A stretch of 64,000 nucleotides of DNA from an uncultured Rhodoferax sp. (GCF_946221635.1 NZ_CAMIHB010000013.1:1-64000), one strand, 5' to 3'; numbered from the stretch's first letter, positions 42,108-53,156 are shown. Numbers and translations: made by a program. The notes: generated from the letters alone by a model not told the origin.

Positions 42108-43385
42108 TCACGCTTTGGCGGCTTCCCTGTAGGCTTGGGCGGCGGCACTGCCATCTTGGCGTTGTTCGGCCATTTTGGCCAGCGCCAGCCAGGCATCGCG
42201 CTTGAGGGCGGAGTCCTTGAGCATGCCCAGGGACTGGCGCAACATCTGCTGCGCCTTGCCCCACAGCGCCAGGCGCGCGCACATCATGCCGGCGAGGTAC
42301 TGCAGCAGCGGATCGCCAGGATTGGCGAGCTGCAAAGACTCGATACGCTGCAGCCAGGCGGCATCCGGCGCGCCGCTGTCTTGTGCAAAACCGCGCTCCA
42401 GCAAACGCACCAGCCGCACCCGCAGCGGCAGGCTCAGACCCTCCAGACGCTCGTCCATGGTGGCCCATAACGGCAGCACCCACTGGCGCGACAAGGCCAC
42501 ATCCCCGCCAAGCGACAGACAGCGCTCGGCAGCCTCCAGTGCCACCTCGGGCATATGGCGCTCAGCCAGGTCCAGACCTTCCCAGGCCCGTTGCAGTTGC
42601 ACCGGGTCGTGCGCCGCACGCAGGATTTCGAGCGCCAGTCCGCGGGCAATGCCGGCGCCCGCCACTTCCGAGAACGCGCGGTGCTTGGTCAGCAAGCGCA
42701 CCGCGTCCAGCGCGGCACGCGACTGGCCCGCCAGGCGCGCGGCCTTGAGGCGCAGGCGCAAAGCGATGGTGCGGCGCGCCGTGCCCTGGGGCAGTTGGTC
42801 CAGCCAATCGAGCGCGGCGTTCGCATCGCGGTCATCGAAAGACCAGCGCGCGGCACGCATGAGCACGCCATCGCGGCTGTCCTGGGCATGGCTGGGGCGG
42901 GTCATCTCCAGAGCACTCTGGAAATGCTGTTCGCGGCGGCCGCGGTCCTGCAGCGCATGGGCGCTCTCGGCGGCAATCAAGTGCGACATGGTGCGCAGGC
43001 GCACGCCATGCGCGGTGTGTTCCTCGCTGCTGCGCAACGACTCCTCCAGCGTGACCACCAGCTCGGCGGCCTTGCGGGCGCGCACAAAGCGCCCAGCCAC
43101 CAGATGGGAAAGAGCGTCCAGCAGCGCCACATGCATGGCGCGTTCCTTGTAGAGCAGGCGCCAGCGCTTGGCCTGTACCGGAATGTGCAGCAAGCCGGAC
43201 AGCGCACGCAAGGCCAGATGCAGCGTCACAAATGCCAGGGCCAGCAACAGCAGCACAAGATTGAGCGAGAGGTCCACACGGTAGGGCGGCCAGTACAGGG
43301 TTACCGTGCCCTGGTTGTTGCCCGCAAACAGGGCCACCGCCACCGCCACCGCAAAGAGGGCCAGAAGCCAGAGTGCCGCCCGCAT
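42108..43385 (-). CDS. hemY: HemY-like TPR membrane protein
   Basis: A 425-residue inner-membrane protein. Two N-terminal helices ('ALWLLALFAVAVAVALFAG' and 'LNLVLLLLALAFVTLHLAL', residues 3-65) match the HemY N-terminal domain ('GTVTLYWPPYRVDLSLN' between them). A cytoplasmic TPR array follows (about 95-415). HemY proteins of this type are associated with coproheme or porphyrin steps and always cluster with hemX; their exact activity is unresolved. It starts 1 bp after the hemX stop. Confidence 0.92.
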   Translation of the reverse strand: MRAALWLLALFAVAVAVALFAGNNQGTVTLYWPPYRVDLSLNLVLLLLALAFVTLHLALRALSGLLHIPVQAKRWRLLYKERAMHVALLDALSHLVAGRFVRARKAAELVVTLEESLRSSEEHTAHGVRLRTMSHLIAAESAHALQDRGRREQHFQSALEMTRPSHAQDSRDGVLMRAARWSFDDRDANAALDWLDQLPQGTARRTIALRLRLKAARLAGQSRAALDAVRLLTKHRAFSEVAGAGIARGLALEILRAAHDPVQLQRAWEGLDLAERHMPEVALEAAERCLSLGGDVALSRQWVLPLWATMDERLEGLSLPLRVRLVRLLERGFAQDSGAPDAAWLQRIESLQLANPGDPLLQYLAGMMCARLALWGKAQQMLRQSLGMLKDSALKRDAWLALAKMAEQRQDGSAAAQAYREAAKA

Positions 43386-43386
43386 C

Positions 43387-44442
43387 TCAGCGCCCCGCTG
43401 CGGCCGTGGTCAGCGCCGCGAAAGTGTCGTCGATGCGCGGCAGCTCCAGCGAACGCATCTGGCCCTGCAACTGCTGCAGCAGGGCTTGTGCCGTCTGGGT
43501 CTTGCGCGAGGCACTGTCAAAGTAGCGGAGCATGGCGGTATTCGCCGCCATCAGGTCGGAGCGGGCCGAGTCGCTATGCCGGGTCAGCAGGCCCAGGCGG
43601 GCGTTGAGCAACTTGAGCTTGACGTTTTCATGCAGGAAGAAAGCCTGCTCCGGCGCCAGCAGCGCGGCTTCGGGTGTGTCGATGCGGCTCACGCGCACCA
43701 GGCCCCGCAGTTCTTCGTGCACGATGGTCAGGGCACGGCTCCACCAACCGGCCACCGATTCCGACTCCTTGCGCTTGAGGCTTTCTGCGGGACGCGCCAC
43801 GGCAACCGCATTGGCCACCGGCAGCTCATCCACCATCTGGACCAGTTCATCGAGCTTGACCAGCAAGGCCGGCAGATCAGCCAGGGCCGTGGCCTTGATG
43901 CGGGCCACATCCTTGGCAATGGCGCGCTGCACCGGCGTGAGGCGCGGCTGGGCGGCGCGGGTGACGCGCAGCTCCGCCGTCTTGAGGGCTGCCAGCAGGG
44001 GTTCGGCACTGCCGGTGAGTTGCGCCTGCTGCTGCGCCAGGCGCAGTGAGGATTCAATGTCGACCACCAGGTTTTCGTCGCGCGAACGCGAAAGGCTTTG
44101 CATCAGCTCTTCGAGCTGGGTGCGCTGCAGCGAGACCTCGCTCAGGCGCGCTTCGGTCATGGCCAGCTTGGCCGCGGTTTCCATCGCCAGCTCCTGGGCT
44201 TGGCGGGCGGTGGCACGCGCCTCGTTGGCCTGGGTGCCGGTGTCTGCGCTCTGGCGCGCCAGCTGTTCCTGGATAGTGCTGAGCTTCTGCCACAACAATC
44301 CGCTGCCCAGCACACCCAGCACCGCAACCACCGCCACACCGCGCAGCAGGCGGCGCGAAGACTTGACGGTGGGCAGCAGGGCCGCAGGCGGCGCCGGCTC
44401 GGCAGGAGAGGTTTCGGCTGGGGCGGCAGACTCGGCGTTCAT
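43387..44442 (-). CDS. hemX: HemX-like putative uroporphyrinogen-III C-methyltransferase
   Basis: A 351-residue bitopic membrane protein. A Pro/Ala-rich cytoplasmic N-terminus precedes a helix 'LLRGVAVVAVLGVLGSGLLW' (about residues 32-51), then a long coiled-coil-like Gln/Ala/Glu-rich segment (52-130) and a C-terminal helical domain. This matches HemX of the hemCDXY cluster; despite the family name, methyltransferase activity has not been clearly shown. ATG 44442 overlaps the hemD stop (ATGA). Confidence 0.9.
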   Translation of the reverse strand: MNAESAAPAETSPAEPAPPAALLPTVKSSRRLLRGVAVVAVLGVLGSGLLWQKLSTIQEQLARQSADTGTQANEARATARQAQELAMETAAKLAMTEARLSEVSLQRTQLEELMQSLSRSRDENLVVDIESSLRLAQQQAQLTGSAEPLLAALKTAELRVTRAAQPRLTPVQRAIAKDVARIKATALADLPALLVKLDELVQMVDELPVANAVAVARPAESLKRKESESVAGWWSRALTIVHEELRGLVRVSRIDTPEAALLAPEQAFFLHENVKLKLLNARLGLLTRHSDSARSDLMAANTAMLRYFDSASRKTQTAQALLQQLQGQMRSLELPRIDDTFAALTTAAAGR

Positions 44443-45233
44443 TGCAGTGATTCTATCGACGCCATCAGCGCGGGAAGCGCGGGGCGTGACTCGCACACCA
44501 CACCAAAGCCCGCCTCGCGCGCAGCCTGGCCGATGCGCGGGTGGGTGACCACGGCGCGCGCGTCCTGCCACATCTGCGCGGGGCACTGTGCCATCAGGTT
44601 GGCAATGGCCTCGGAACTGCTGAACAGCCAGACCGTGCCATCACTCGCGGCCTGCCGCACCAGGTCCTGCTGTGCCGCATCCAGCTGCGGCTGGCGGCGC
44701 TGGTAGGCGACCACAAAGTCCACCGTAGCACCCGCGGCCGTGGCCTGGCGGGCGAACCAGTCGCGGCCCACCCCTTCATCCCCTGCTACGCCATCCTGTG
44801 TGGTGCCACGCACGATGAGCAGGCGAAAACCCGGCCGGACCTGGCCCCGCACCACGCGCCACAGGGCTTCGGAGTCGAACTGGCCCGCTGCATGGTCGGG
44901 CGAATCGATCCAGGGAGCCTCGGCACCGGCGCGCAGCAGCGCCGAATAGCTGCCGGGCCCGGTGACGTATGCTCTTGTTTTGATAGCTGCTTGCGCACTG
45001 AATACGGGGGCTATACCCGGATTCAATGCAAAAAAGTGGTCTACCGCGTTGCGGCTGACAAACATCACGGCATCCCACCGCGCCAGTTGCGCCCAAGCGT
45101 CCCGAACGGGTTGGGCTTGCGCGGCAGGCAACACATCGATCAGCGGCAGGCTCTGCGCCTGGTAGCCGGCGCTCGTCAGGGCGTTCACCCATTGCTGCGC
45201 CTCCCCCTGGGGGCGGGTGACGATGACGCGCAT
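44439..45233 (-). CDS. hemD: Uroporphyrinogen-III synthase with repeat-derived segment
   Basis: A 264-residue enzyme that cyclises hydroxymethylbilane into uroporphyrinogen III. The N-terminal motif is MRVIVTRPQGEAQQW; 'VMFVSRNAVDHFF' and 'LLIVRGTTQDG' mark the two domains. Residues NPGIAPVFSAQAAIKTRA (about 70-87) are encoded by a dispersed repeat copy, just before the 'YVTGPGS' segment. The reading frame stays open through the repeat. The gene follows hemC after 3 bp. Confidence 0.93.
   Translation of the reverse strand: MRVIVTRPQGEAQQWVNALTSAGYQAQSLPLIDVLPAAQAQPVRDAWAQLARWDAVMFVSRNAVDHFFALNPGIAPVFSAQAAIKTRAYVTGPGSYSALLRAGAEAPWIDSPDHAAGQFDSEALWRVVRGQVRPGFRLLIVRGTTQDGVAGDEGVGRDWFARQATAAGATVDFVVAYQRRQPQLDAAQQDLVRQAASDGTVWLFSSSEAIANLMAQCPAQMWQDARAVVTHPRIGQAAREAGFGVVCESRPALPALMASIESLQ
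44971..45022 (-). repeat. Dispersed AGCAGCTA repeat, copy 9 (inside hemD)
   Basis: Core at 44971-44999 in reverse orientation (GCTCTTGTTTTGATAGCTGC, then TTGCGCACT), followed by right flank GGGGGCTATACCCGG. Translated on the minus strand as part of HemD. Confidence 0.82.
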
Positions 45234-45236
45234 GGC

Positions 45237-46157
45237 TCAGGCTCCGCCGCCAGGCAGAGCCCGGACACCGGCCTGCAGCTGGCGCGCCACCGTTTCACCC
45301 AATGCCACGGCATCCTGCAACTGCGCCACGACGCCCTGGGTCTGCGCCGTCACCAGGGGGTGGCGCCCTTCGGCGTCGCCCCAGGCGGCACGGATGTGGA
45401 GCTGGTTGCCGTCAATGGTCGCATAGGCTGCCAGCGGCATGGAGCAGCTGCCGCCCATCATGCGGCTGACGGCGCGTTCGGCCGCCACGGCCAACCAGGT
45501 GGGTTGGTGGGCCAGCGGCGCCAGGGTCTGGACCACATCGCTGCGGTCGGCACGCGTTTCAATGCCCAGCGCGCCCTGTCCGGCAGCGGGCAACATCTGC
45601 TCCGGGCTGAACACCGCGCGGATGCGCTGGGCCAGGCCCAGGCGCTTGAGGCCGGCGGCGGCCAGCACGATGCCGTCGTACAAGCCATCGTCGAGCTTGC
45701 GCAAGCGGGTGTCGAGGTTGCCGCGCAGGGGCTCGAAGCGCACATCGGGGCGCAGCGCTCGCAGCAGGGCCACGCGGCGCAGGCTGGAGGTGCCGACCAC
45801 GGCGCCCTGGGGCAGCGCATCCAGGTTGTCGTAGCGGTTGGAGACCCAGGCGTCGCGCGGGTCTTCGCGCTCCATCACGCAAGCCAAGGCAAAACCCTCG
45901 GGCAGCTCCATGGGCACGTCCTTGAGCGAGTGCACCGCGAGGTCGGCGCGCCCCTCTTCGAGTGCCACTTCCAGTTCCTTGACAAACAGGCCCTTGCCAC
46001 CGACCTTGGAGAGCGATCGATCGAGGATCTGGTCCCCCTTGGTGGTCATGCCCAGCAGGGTCACCGATGCGCCTTGTTGTTCCAGCAGCGTCTTGACATG
46101 TTCAGCCTGCCAGAGGGCCAGGCGGCTCTCGCGCGTGGCGATCGTAAAATTGCGCAC
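45237..46157 (-). CDS. hemC: Porphobilinogen deaminase (hydroxymethylbilane synthase)
   Basis: A 306-residue enzyme polymerising four porphobilinogens into hydroxymethylbilane. The N-terminal motif IATRESRLALWQA, the catalytic 'DLAVHSLKDVP' (Asp of the loop), the Arg-rich 'GNLDTRLRKLDDG' segment and Cys238 in GGSCSMPLAAY, which carries the dipyrromethane cofactor, are all present. It heads hemC-hemD-hemX-hemY-(GGDEF). It diverges from ppc across about 100 bp. Confidence 0.97.
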   Translation of the reverse strand: MRNFTIATRESRLALWQAEHVKTLLEQQGASVTLLGMTTKGDQILDRSLSKVGGKGLFVKELEVALEEGRADLAVHSLKDVPMELPEGFALACVMEREDPRDAWVSNRYDNLDALPQGAVVGTSSLRRVALLRALRPDVRFEPLRGNLDTRLRKLDDGLYDGIVLAAAGLKRLGLAQRIRAVFSPEQMLPAAGQGALGIETRADRSDVVQTLAPLAHQPTWLAVAAERAVSRMMGGSCSMPLAAYATIDGNQLHIRAAWGDAEGRHPLVTAQTQGVVAQLQDAVALGETVARQLQAGVRALPGGGA

Positions 46158-46256
46158 AATCGTACCCAGTTGGTAATCGGAAGAATGCCTTCGATGCTAG
46201 CATGGGCTCGATCCTTGCTTCGTCCGAAGCGCCCTCCCACTCCCATCTCCGAGACC

Positions 46257-49079
46257 ATGAACAAAGCACCTGCCGCAGAGTCGGCCAAGCGCAGCAAAGA
46301 CAACGAACGCCCCCTGGTGGAAGACATTCGTCTTCTGGGCCGCATTTTGGGTGATGTGATTCGGGAACAAGAGGGCGTGGAAGCCTTTGAACTGATCGAG
46401 CAGATCCGCAAGCTGTCCGTCGCCTTCCGCCGCGATGCCGACCAAGACGCCGACAAGGCCTTGAAGAAGCTGCTCAAGGGCCTGAGCGGAGACCAGACGG
46501 TGAGCGTGATTCGTGCCTTCACCTACTTCTCGCATTTGGCCAACCTGGCCGAAGACCGCCACCACATCCGCCGCCGCGCCATCCACGAACGCGCCGGCGA
46601 CACGCAAGAAGGCAGCATCGAGGTCGCCATGTCGCGCCTGCGCTGGGCCGGCATTGCGCCGCGCACCATCTCGCAGACGCTGGCGCAAAGCTACCTCTCG
46701 CCCGTGCTGACCGCCCACCCCACCGAAGTGCAGCGCAAGAGCATTCTGGACGCCGAGCGCGATATCGCCCAACTGCTGACCGCGCGCGACGAGATCAAGC
46801 TGCGCGCCAGCACGGTCGATAGCAAGAAGGACGCGCTCACCCCCAAGGAACTGGCCGCCAACGAGGCGCAAATGCGCGCCCGCGTGATGCAGCTGTGGCA
46901 GACCCGCCTGCTGCGCTTCTCCAAGCTCACCGTGGCCGACGAAATCGAGAACGCGCTGAGCTACTACGAATCCACCTTCCTGCGCGAAATTCCCAAGCTC
47001 TACGCCGATCTGGAAGAGATGCTGGGCAACCAGCCGGTGCACAGTTTTCTGCGCATGGGCCAGTGGATTGGCGGCGACCGCGATGGCAACCCCAATGTGA
47101 GCGCGCAGACGCTGGAATACGCGCTGCGCCGCCAGGCCGAAGTGGCGCTGCGCCACTACCTGACCGAGGTGCACCACCTGGGCGCCGAACTCTCCATCTC
47201 GGCCATGCTGGCCGATTGCACGCCCGAGATGCAGGCCCTGGCCGAGCGCTCGCCCGACCAGAACGAACACCGCAAGGACGAGCCCTATCGCCGCGCCCTC
47301 ACCGGCATGTATGCGCGCCTGGCCGCCACGCTGCAGAGCCTGACCGGCACCGAGGCCGCACGCCACGCCGTGGCCCCGCAAAACCCCTACCTGCTGGCAC
47401 AGGAGTTTGTCGCGGACCTGCGCGTCATCGAAGCCTCGCTCAAGGCCCACCATGGCGCAGCCCTGTGCCGCGCCCGCCTGCACCCGCTGATTCGCGCTGT
47501 GGAAGTGTTTGGCTTCCACCTCGCCACCGTGGACTTGCGCCAAAGCTCCGACAAGCATGAGGAAGTGGTGGCCGAGCTGCTGGCGACGGCCCGCGTGGAG
47601 GCGAACTACAGCGCCCTGGACGAAGCCGCCAAGCGCACGCTGCTGCTGGGCCTGCTCAACGACGCCCGCCCCCTGCGCGTGCATGGCGTGGACTACTCGG
47701 CCCACGCCCAGGGCGAGCTGGCCATCTTTGCCGCCGCCAAGGTCATGCGCGAGCGCTTTGGCCATGAGGCCATCCGCCACTACATCATCAGCCACACCGA
47801 AACCGTGAGCGACCTGCTGGAAGTCCTGTTGCTGCAAAAGGAAGTGGGCCTGGTGCGCGGCACGCTGGACGCACAGGCCACGGCCGACCTCATCGTCGTG
47901 CCGCTGTTCGAAACCATCGAAGACCTGCGCAACGCCGCGCCCATCATGCGCGACTTCTACGCCCTGCCCGGCATTGCCGATCTGGTCAAGCGCAGCGGTG
48001 CCGAACAGGACATCATGCTGGGCTACTCCGACTCCAACAAGGATGGCGGCATCTTCACCAGCAACTGGGAGCTGTACCGCGCCGAGATCGCGCTGGTGGA
48101 GCTGTTCGACGAACTAGACAAGCAGCACAAGATCCAGCTGCGCATGTTCCACGGCCGCGGCGGCACCGTGGGCCGCGGCGGTGGCCCCAGCTACCAGGCC
48201 ATCCTGGCCCAGCCCCCCGGCACCGTACGCGGCCAGATCCGCCTGACCGAGCAGGGCGAGGTGATCGGCTCCAAGTACGCCAACCCCGAGATCGGCCGCC
48301 GCAACCTGGAAACCCTGGTCGCCGCCACGCTGGAAGCCACGCTGCTGCAGCCCACCAAGTCCGCCACCAAGGCCTTCCTGGAAGCGGCTGCCGAACTCTC
48401 CAGCAACAGCATGGCGGCCTACCGCGCGCTGGTGTACGAGACCCCCGGCTTCACCGAATACTTCTTCGCCTCCACGCCGCTGCGCGAGATTGCCGAGCTC
48501 AACATCGGCTCGCGCCCCGCATCGCGCAAGGCCTCGCAGCGCATCGAAGACCTGCGCGCCATTCCCTGGGGCTTCAGCTGGGGCCAGTGCCGCCTGACGC
48601 TGCCGGGCTGGTTCGGCTTTGGCTCGGCAGTGCAGAAGTTCATCGGCAACGGCAGCGCGGCCGAGCAGAAGGAGCGCACCGCCCTGCTGCAGAAGATGTA
48701 CAAGCAGTGGCCCTTCTTCGGCACCCTGCTCTCGAACATGGACATGGTGATGGCCAAGAGCGATCTGGCCCTGGCCTCGCGCTATGCCGAACTGGTGGGC
48801 GACGCCCGCCTGCGCAAGAAGATCTTCACCGCGATCGAGACCGAATGGCAGGCCACCGCCCAGGCCTTGGTCACCATCACCGGCGAGAAGAACCGCCTGG
48901 CCAACAACGCCGCCCTGCAACGCTCCATCCGCCACCGCTTCCCCTACATCGACCCGCTGCACCACCTGCAGGTGGAGCTGGTGCGCCGCTACCGCGAAGG
49001 CAAGGCCGACGAGCGCGTGCAGCGCGGGATTCACATCTCGATCAACGGGATTGCAGCCGGCCTGCGCAACACGGGTTAA
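46257..49079 (+). CDS. ppc: Phosphoenolpyruvate carboxylase
   Basis: A 940-residue enzyme that carboxylates PEP to oxaloacetate to replenish the TCA cycle. Catalytic motifs are LTAHPTEVQRKS (His), 'FLRMGQWIGGDRDGNPN', the glycine loop 'FHGRGGTVGRGGGPSYQAIL' and 'YSDSNKDGG'. ATG 46257 (MNKAPAAESAKRSKD) gives an N-terminus comparable with other PEPC; in-frame ATGs at 46194 (with GGAAG about 10 bp upstream) and 46185 would add 21-24 residues. Its stop overlaps the converging PBP gene by 4 bp. Confidence 0.95.
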   Translation: MNKAPAAESAKRSKDNERPLVEDIRLLGRILGDVIREQEGVEAFELIEQIRKLSVAFRRDADQDADKALKKLLKGLSGDQTVSVIRAFTYFSHLANLAEDRHHIRRRAIHERAGDTQEGSIEVAMSRLRWAGIAPRTISQTLAQSYLSPVLTAHPTEVQRKSILDAERDIAQLLTARDEIKLRASTVDSKKDALTPKELAANEAQMRARVMQLWQTRLLRFSKLTVADEIENALSYYESTFLREIPKLYADLEEMLGNQPVHSFLRMGQWIGGDRDGNPNVSAQTLEYALRRQAEVALRHYLTEVHHLGAELSISAMLADCTPEMQALAERSPDQNEHRKDEPYRRALTGMYARLAATLQSLTGTEAARHAVAPQNPYLLAQEFVADLRVIEASLKAHHGAALCRARLHPLIRAVEVFGFHLATVDLRQSSDKHEEVVAELLATARVEANYSALDEAAKRTLLLGLLNDARPLRVHGVDYSAHAQGELAIFAAAKVMRERFGHEAIRHYIISHTETVSDLLEVLLLQKEVGLVRGTLDAQATADLIVVPLFETIEDLRNAAPIMRDFYALPGIADLVKRSGAEQDIMLGYSDSNKDGGIFTSNWELYRAEIALVELFDELDKQHKIQLRMFHGRGGTVGRGGGPSYQAILAQPPGTVRGQIRLTEQGEVIGSKYANPEIGRRNLETLVAATLEATLLQPTKSATKAFLEAAAELSSNSMAAYRALVYETPGFTEYFFASTPLREIAELNIGSRPASRKASQRIEDLRAIPWGFSWGQCRLTLPGWFGFGSAVQKFIGNGSAAEQKERTALLQKMYKQWPFFGTLLSNMDMVMAKSDLALASRYAELVGDARLRKKIFTAIETEWQATAQALVTITGEKNRLANNAALQRSIRHRFPYIDPLHHLQVELVRRYREGKADERVQRGIHISINGIAAGLRNTG

Positions 49080-49837
49080 CGCCAGCGTGCTTCGATGCGC
49101 GCGTATTCGCCGGATCGATGGATTCTGTCCAACCCCGTGTCAAAACGGGCGATGACAGACTCCAGCCCTGGCTGCAGCTTGGTAAACGATATGTAGAGCA
49201 GTGGCTCAACCAGCACGCCCCGCTGCACGATGCCTAGTCCCAGCTCAGGATAGGCCTTGGCAATCTGCTGGGCGACGCGGTCATACACCAACGCATAGTC
49301 CACACGCCCAGCCGCCAACTTGCGCATGGACACCAAGTCAGAGGGCGAAACATCCCGAAGCATCTGAGGATCGTTGTCAAAGGCCTCTCCATAGTCATAG
49401 CCATTCGTCACACCGATACGGCGTCCCGACAACGATTTCAAATCGACCTTGTCTTTGCTTCCGTCGGCACGACCGTAGATGCTGATGCGGGCCTTGAACA
49501 GGGGCTTTTTGTGCCAGAGATAGCGGCTTTCGGTGCGTGCGTCGCGCAAGGTGTCAAAGCAGCCTGCCAGGGTGCCGTTGTCCACCTCTTTCATGCAGCG
49601 CGCATAGGGCAGCGGCACCAGGTCTACCGCCACCCCCGCCGCAGCCCAGGCCGCGCGCGCCACATCCACCGCAAAGCCCACGGGCTTGCCGTCCACCACA
49701 TAGGAATAGGGGCGCCAGTCGTCCTCCGCCCCGATACGCAGACGCTGGGCCCAGGCCCCCAGGCACAACGCCAGCCCCGCAGCCGCCACCAGGACCTGCA
49801 GGCCCCAGCGGCGCGGCACCGGGGCGCACACCCTCAT
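49076..49837 (-). CDS. Periplasmic amino-acid-type substrate-binding protein (SBP_bac_3)
   Basis: A 253-residue protein with a signal peptide (WGLQVLVAAAGLALCLGAWAQ). The mature part has the SBP family 3 pattern: 'DDWRPYSYVVDGKPVGFAVDVARAAW', 'LPYARCMKEVDNGTLAGCFDTLRD', 'LSGRRIGVTNGYDYGEAF' and 'LAAGRVDYALVYDR' (regions). There is no permease or ATPase gene nearby. It is coupled to algR (ATGA, 49834-49837), suggesting that it delivers a ligand signal to the AlgZ sensor or is co-regulated by AlgR. The ligand is unknown. Confidence 0.85.
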   Translation of the reverse strand: MRVCAPVPRRWGLQVLVAAAGLALCLGAWAQRLRIGAEDDWRPYSYVVDGKPVGFAVDVARAAWAAAGVAVDLVPLPYARCMKEVDNGTLAGCFDTLRDARTESRYLWHKKPLFKARISIYGRADGSKDKVDLKSLSGRRIGVTNGYDYGEAFDNDPQMLRDVSPSDLVSMRKLAAGRVDYALVYDRVAQQIAKAYPELGLGIVQRGVLVEPLLYISFTKLQPGLESVIARFDTGLDRIHRSGEYARIEARWR

Positions 49838-50601
49838 TGCGAGATCAGGCCCCGCACAGTGGCGAGCTGGCGGCGCGAAACCGACAGCAATTCGTCCACC
49901 CCCTGCAGGCGCACGGCCCAGCCCTCTCCCTCTTCGGCGTCGTAATGTTTTTCGAGTGCCCGTATGGCCCAGCGCGCCACGATGGCATTGCGGTGGATGC
50001 GCAGGTAGTGCTCGGCATAGCGCGCCTCCAGATCATTGAGCGCGCCATCCAGGATGTAGCTGCGCGCCGCCGTGCGCACGGTGATGTATTTGAGTTCGGC
50101 CTTGAAGTACAGCACCTGTGGCAGGGGCACCCGCTCGGTGCGGTGGCGCTCCTGGATCACCAGCACCTCGTCGGAGGCAAAAGCGCCGCCCAGCCCCGAT
50201 GGAATGTGCGCAAGCCGCTCTGCTTTTTGTAGCGCCATCTGCAGGCGCTCCAGCCGCACGGGCTTGGTCAGGTAGTCTGCCGCCTCCAGGTCAAAGGCCT
50301 GCAGGGCGTGCTCCGCATGCGCGGTGACAAACACCACCACTGGCGGCTGCGGCAGGGTCTTGAGCGTCTGGGCCAGCATCAGGCCATCGGCACCAGGCAT
50401 GTGGATGTCCAGGAACACCACATCCACGCGATGGCCGCGCAGCAGCTCCATGGCCTGGCTGGCGTTGCCAGCTTCGGCCACCACATCGACCGCTGGCTGC
50501 TGGCAGTCGCCCAGCAGGGTGCGCAGGCGTGCGCGGGCCAGGGCTTCGTCGTCCACCACCATCACCTGCAGGCGACGCGTCAGAGAGGTTGTTGCCGTCA
50601 T
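49834..50601 (-). CDS. algR: LytTR response regulator (AlgR-like)
   Basis: A 255-residue regulator. The receiver domain has Asp19-type acidic pocket (VDDEA), phosphoacceptor Asp65 in FLDIHMPG and Lys113 in LTKPV. The LytTR DNA-binding domain lies at about residues 150-250 ('VLYFKAELKYITVRT', 'YLRIHRNAIVA'). It is preceded by algZ with an ATGA overlap. The algZ-algR pair next to argH and near hemC-hemD reproduces the P. aeruginosa algZ/algR neighbourhood, where AlgR controls twitching and virulence genes. Confidence 0.93.
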   Translation of the reverse strand: MTATTSLTRRLQVMVVDDEALARARLRTLLGDCQQPAVDVVAEAGNASQAMELLRGHRVDVVFLDIHMPGADGLMLAQTLKTLPQPPVVVFVTAHAEHALQAFDLEAADYLTKPVRLERLQMALQKAERLAHIPSGLGGAFASDEVLVIQERHRTERVPLPQVLYFKAELKYITVRTAARSYILDGALNDLEARYAEHYLRIHRNAIVARWAIRALEKHYDAEEGEGWAVRLQGVDELLSVSRRQLATVRGLISQ

Positions 50602-51635
50602 GCGGGAAACTCCATGCGAACCTGGTACACACCATCCTTGAGCCCATAGCGGAACTGGGCCTGCACATCATGCAACAGCGCCAGCCGGTCCTGCACATTG
50701 CGCAGCGCCAGACCGTGGCCCTCCGACCCCTGGCCTGCGGGCACGGTGTTGCTCACCTTGACCACCACCATGGTGCCCCGGCGCTGGGTGGAGACGCGCA
50801 CTGCGGCACCGCTGGCGCTGGGCTCCACTCCGTGGCGTACCGCGTTTTCCACCAGCGGTTGCAGCAGCAGCGGCGGCAGGCGAGCGGTGTCCGCGGCGGG
50901 GTCGACCGACCACTCCACCCGCAGCCGTTCGCCAAAGCGCACCTGCTCAATCGCCAGGTAGCGCCGGGCCAGAGCAATTTCTTCGGACAGTGTGACCGAG
51001 CTGCCCTGGTCCATGAGCGCGTGGCGGAACAGGTCGCTGAGGTCTTCGAGCAGGGCTTCGGCCTTGGCCGGTTCGGCGCGTACCAGGGCAATCGCGCTGT
51101 TGAGGGTGTTGAAGAGGAAATGGGGGCGGATGCGCGACTGCAACTCGGCCAGGCGGGCAGCTGTGTCCGCCGGCGCGCGCCCCTTGGCGCGCATGACCAG
51201 CGCGGCCACCAGGATGGACGAGAGCAAGGCTCCACTGCTGGCACTGGCCACCCAGGGCGCATCCTGCAACAGCCCCGACAGCGCCAGCAAACCACAGCCG
51301 TACAGGCCGGCGATGGCACCCAGTCCAATGCCCGCGCCATACTGGGCCACAGGCGGCAGCGGCTCCAGCCAACGCTTGGCCGCACAGGCCGTCAGCAGCC
51401 AGGCCAATGTGGCAGGCAAAGTGCCCCCCGTGATGAGCGACAGCCGCATCACCCAGTCCCACCAGGTATTGGCGGCAAACATGGCCGCGACTACCACGCC
51501 CAGCTCCACAAACAGCACCGCGCGCAGGACTACGCCCATCTGGCAGGCATCGAACACCAGCACCGGTGCGCGCACCGGCGACGCAGGCGCCGGCGTCAGC
51601 TCCTGGAAGGTCGATAAAATTTGGGTGTCCTGCAT
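50598..51635 (-). CDS. algZ: LytS/AlgZ-type sensor histidine kinase
   Basis: A 345-residue membrane kinase. Four hydrophobic helices lie in residues 35-150. The His_kinase domain has IRPHFLFNTLNSAI with phosphoacceptor His172, and the ATP-binding part has 'LLLQPLVENAVRHGVEP' and 'GHGLALRNVQDRLALL'. The ATG at 51635 is chosen by comparison with AlgZ starts. It is divergent from argH across 39 bp. The kinase and AlgR are an evident pair. Confidence 0.92.
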   Translation of the reverse strand: MQDTQILSTFQELTPAPASPVRAPVLVFDACQMGVVLRAVLFVELGVVVAAMFAANTWWDWVMRLSLITGGTLPATLAWLLTACAAKRWLEPLPPVAQYGAGIGLGAIAGLYGCGLLALSGLLQDAPWVASASSGALLSSILVAALVMRAKGRAPADTAARLAELQSRIRPHFLFNTLNSAIALVRAEPAKAEALLEDLSDLFRHALMDQGSSVTLSEEIALARRYLAIEQVRFGERLRVEWSVDPAADTARLPPLLLQPLVENAVRHGVEPSASGAAVRVSTQRRGTMVVVKVSNTVPAGQGSEGHGLALRNVQDRLALLHDVQAQFRYGLKDGVYQVRMEFPA

Positions 51636-51674
51636 GTTCACCGGATTTTGACTCCATTCTGAGAAGCGTCTCCC

Positions 51675-53108
<1,434 letters not shown>

Positions 53109-53130
53109 ATTCCACTAGTCTGCCAAATGC

Positions 53131-53156
53131 AAAACGGGGGCCTAGCCCCCGTTTTT
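53131..53156. terminator. Bidirectional terminator between argH and ltaE
   Basis: AAAACGGGGGC-CTA-GCCCCCGTTTTT: 11-bp stem with a 3-nt loop, T-run on the plus strand and A-run (T on minus) on the other side. It serves the converging argH and ltaE genes. Its right arm also belongs to a dispersed repeat copy. Confidence 0.92.

Noticed and set aside
44541..46256. Upstream in-frame extension of ppc by over 500 codons
   Set aside because: It is antisense to hemD and hemC, which are unmistakable genes, and PEPC never carries such an extension.
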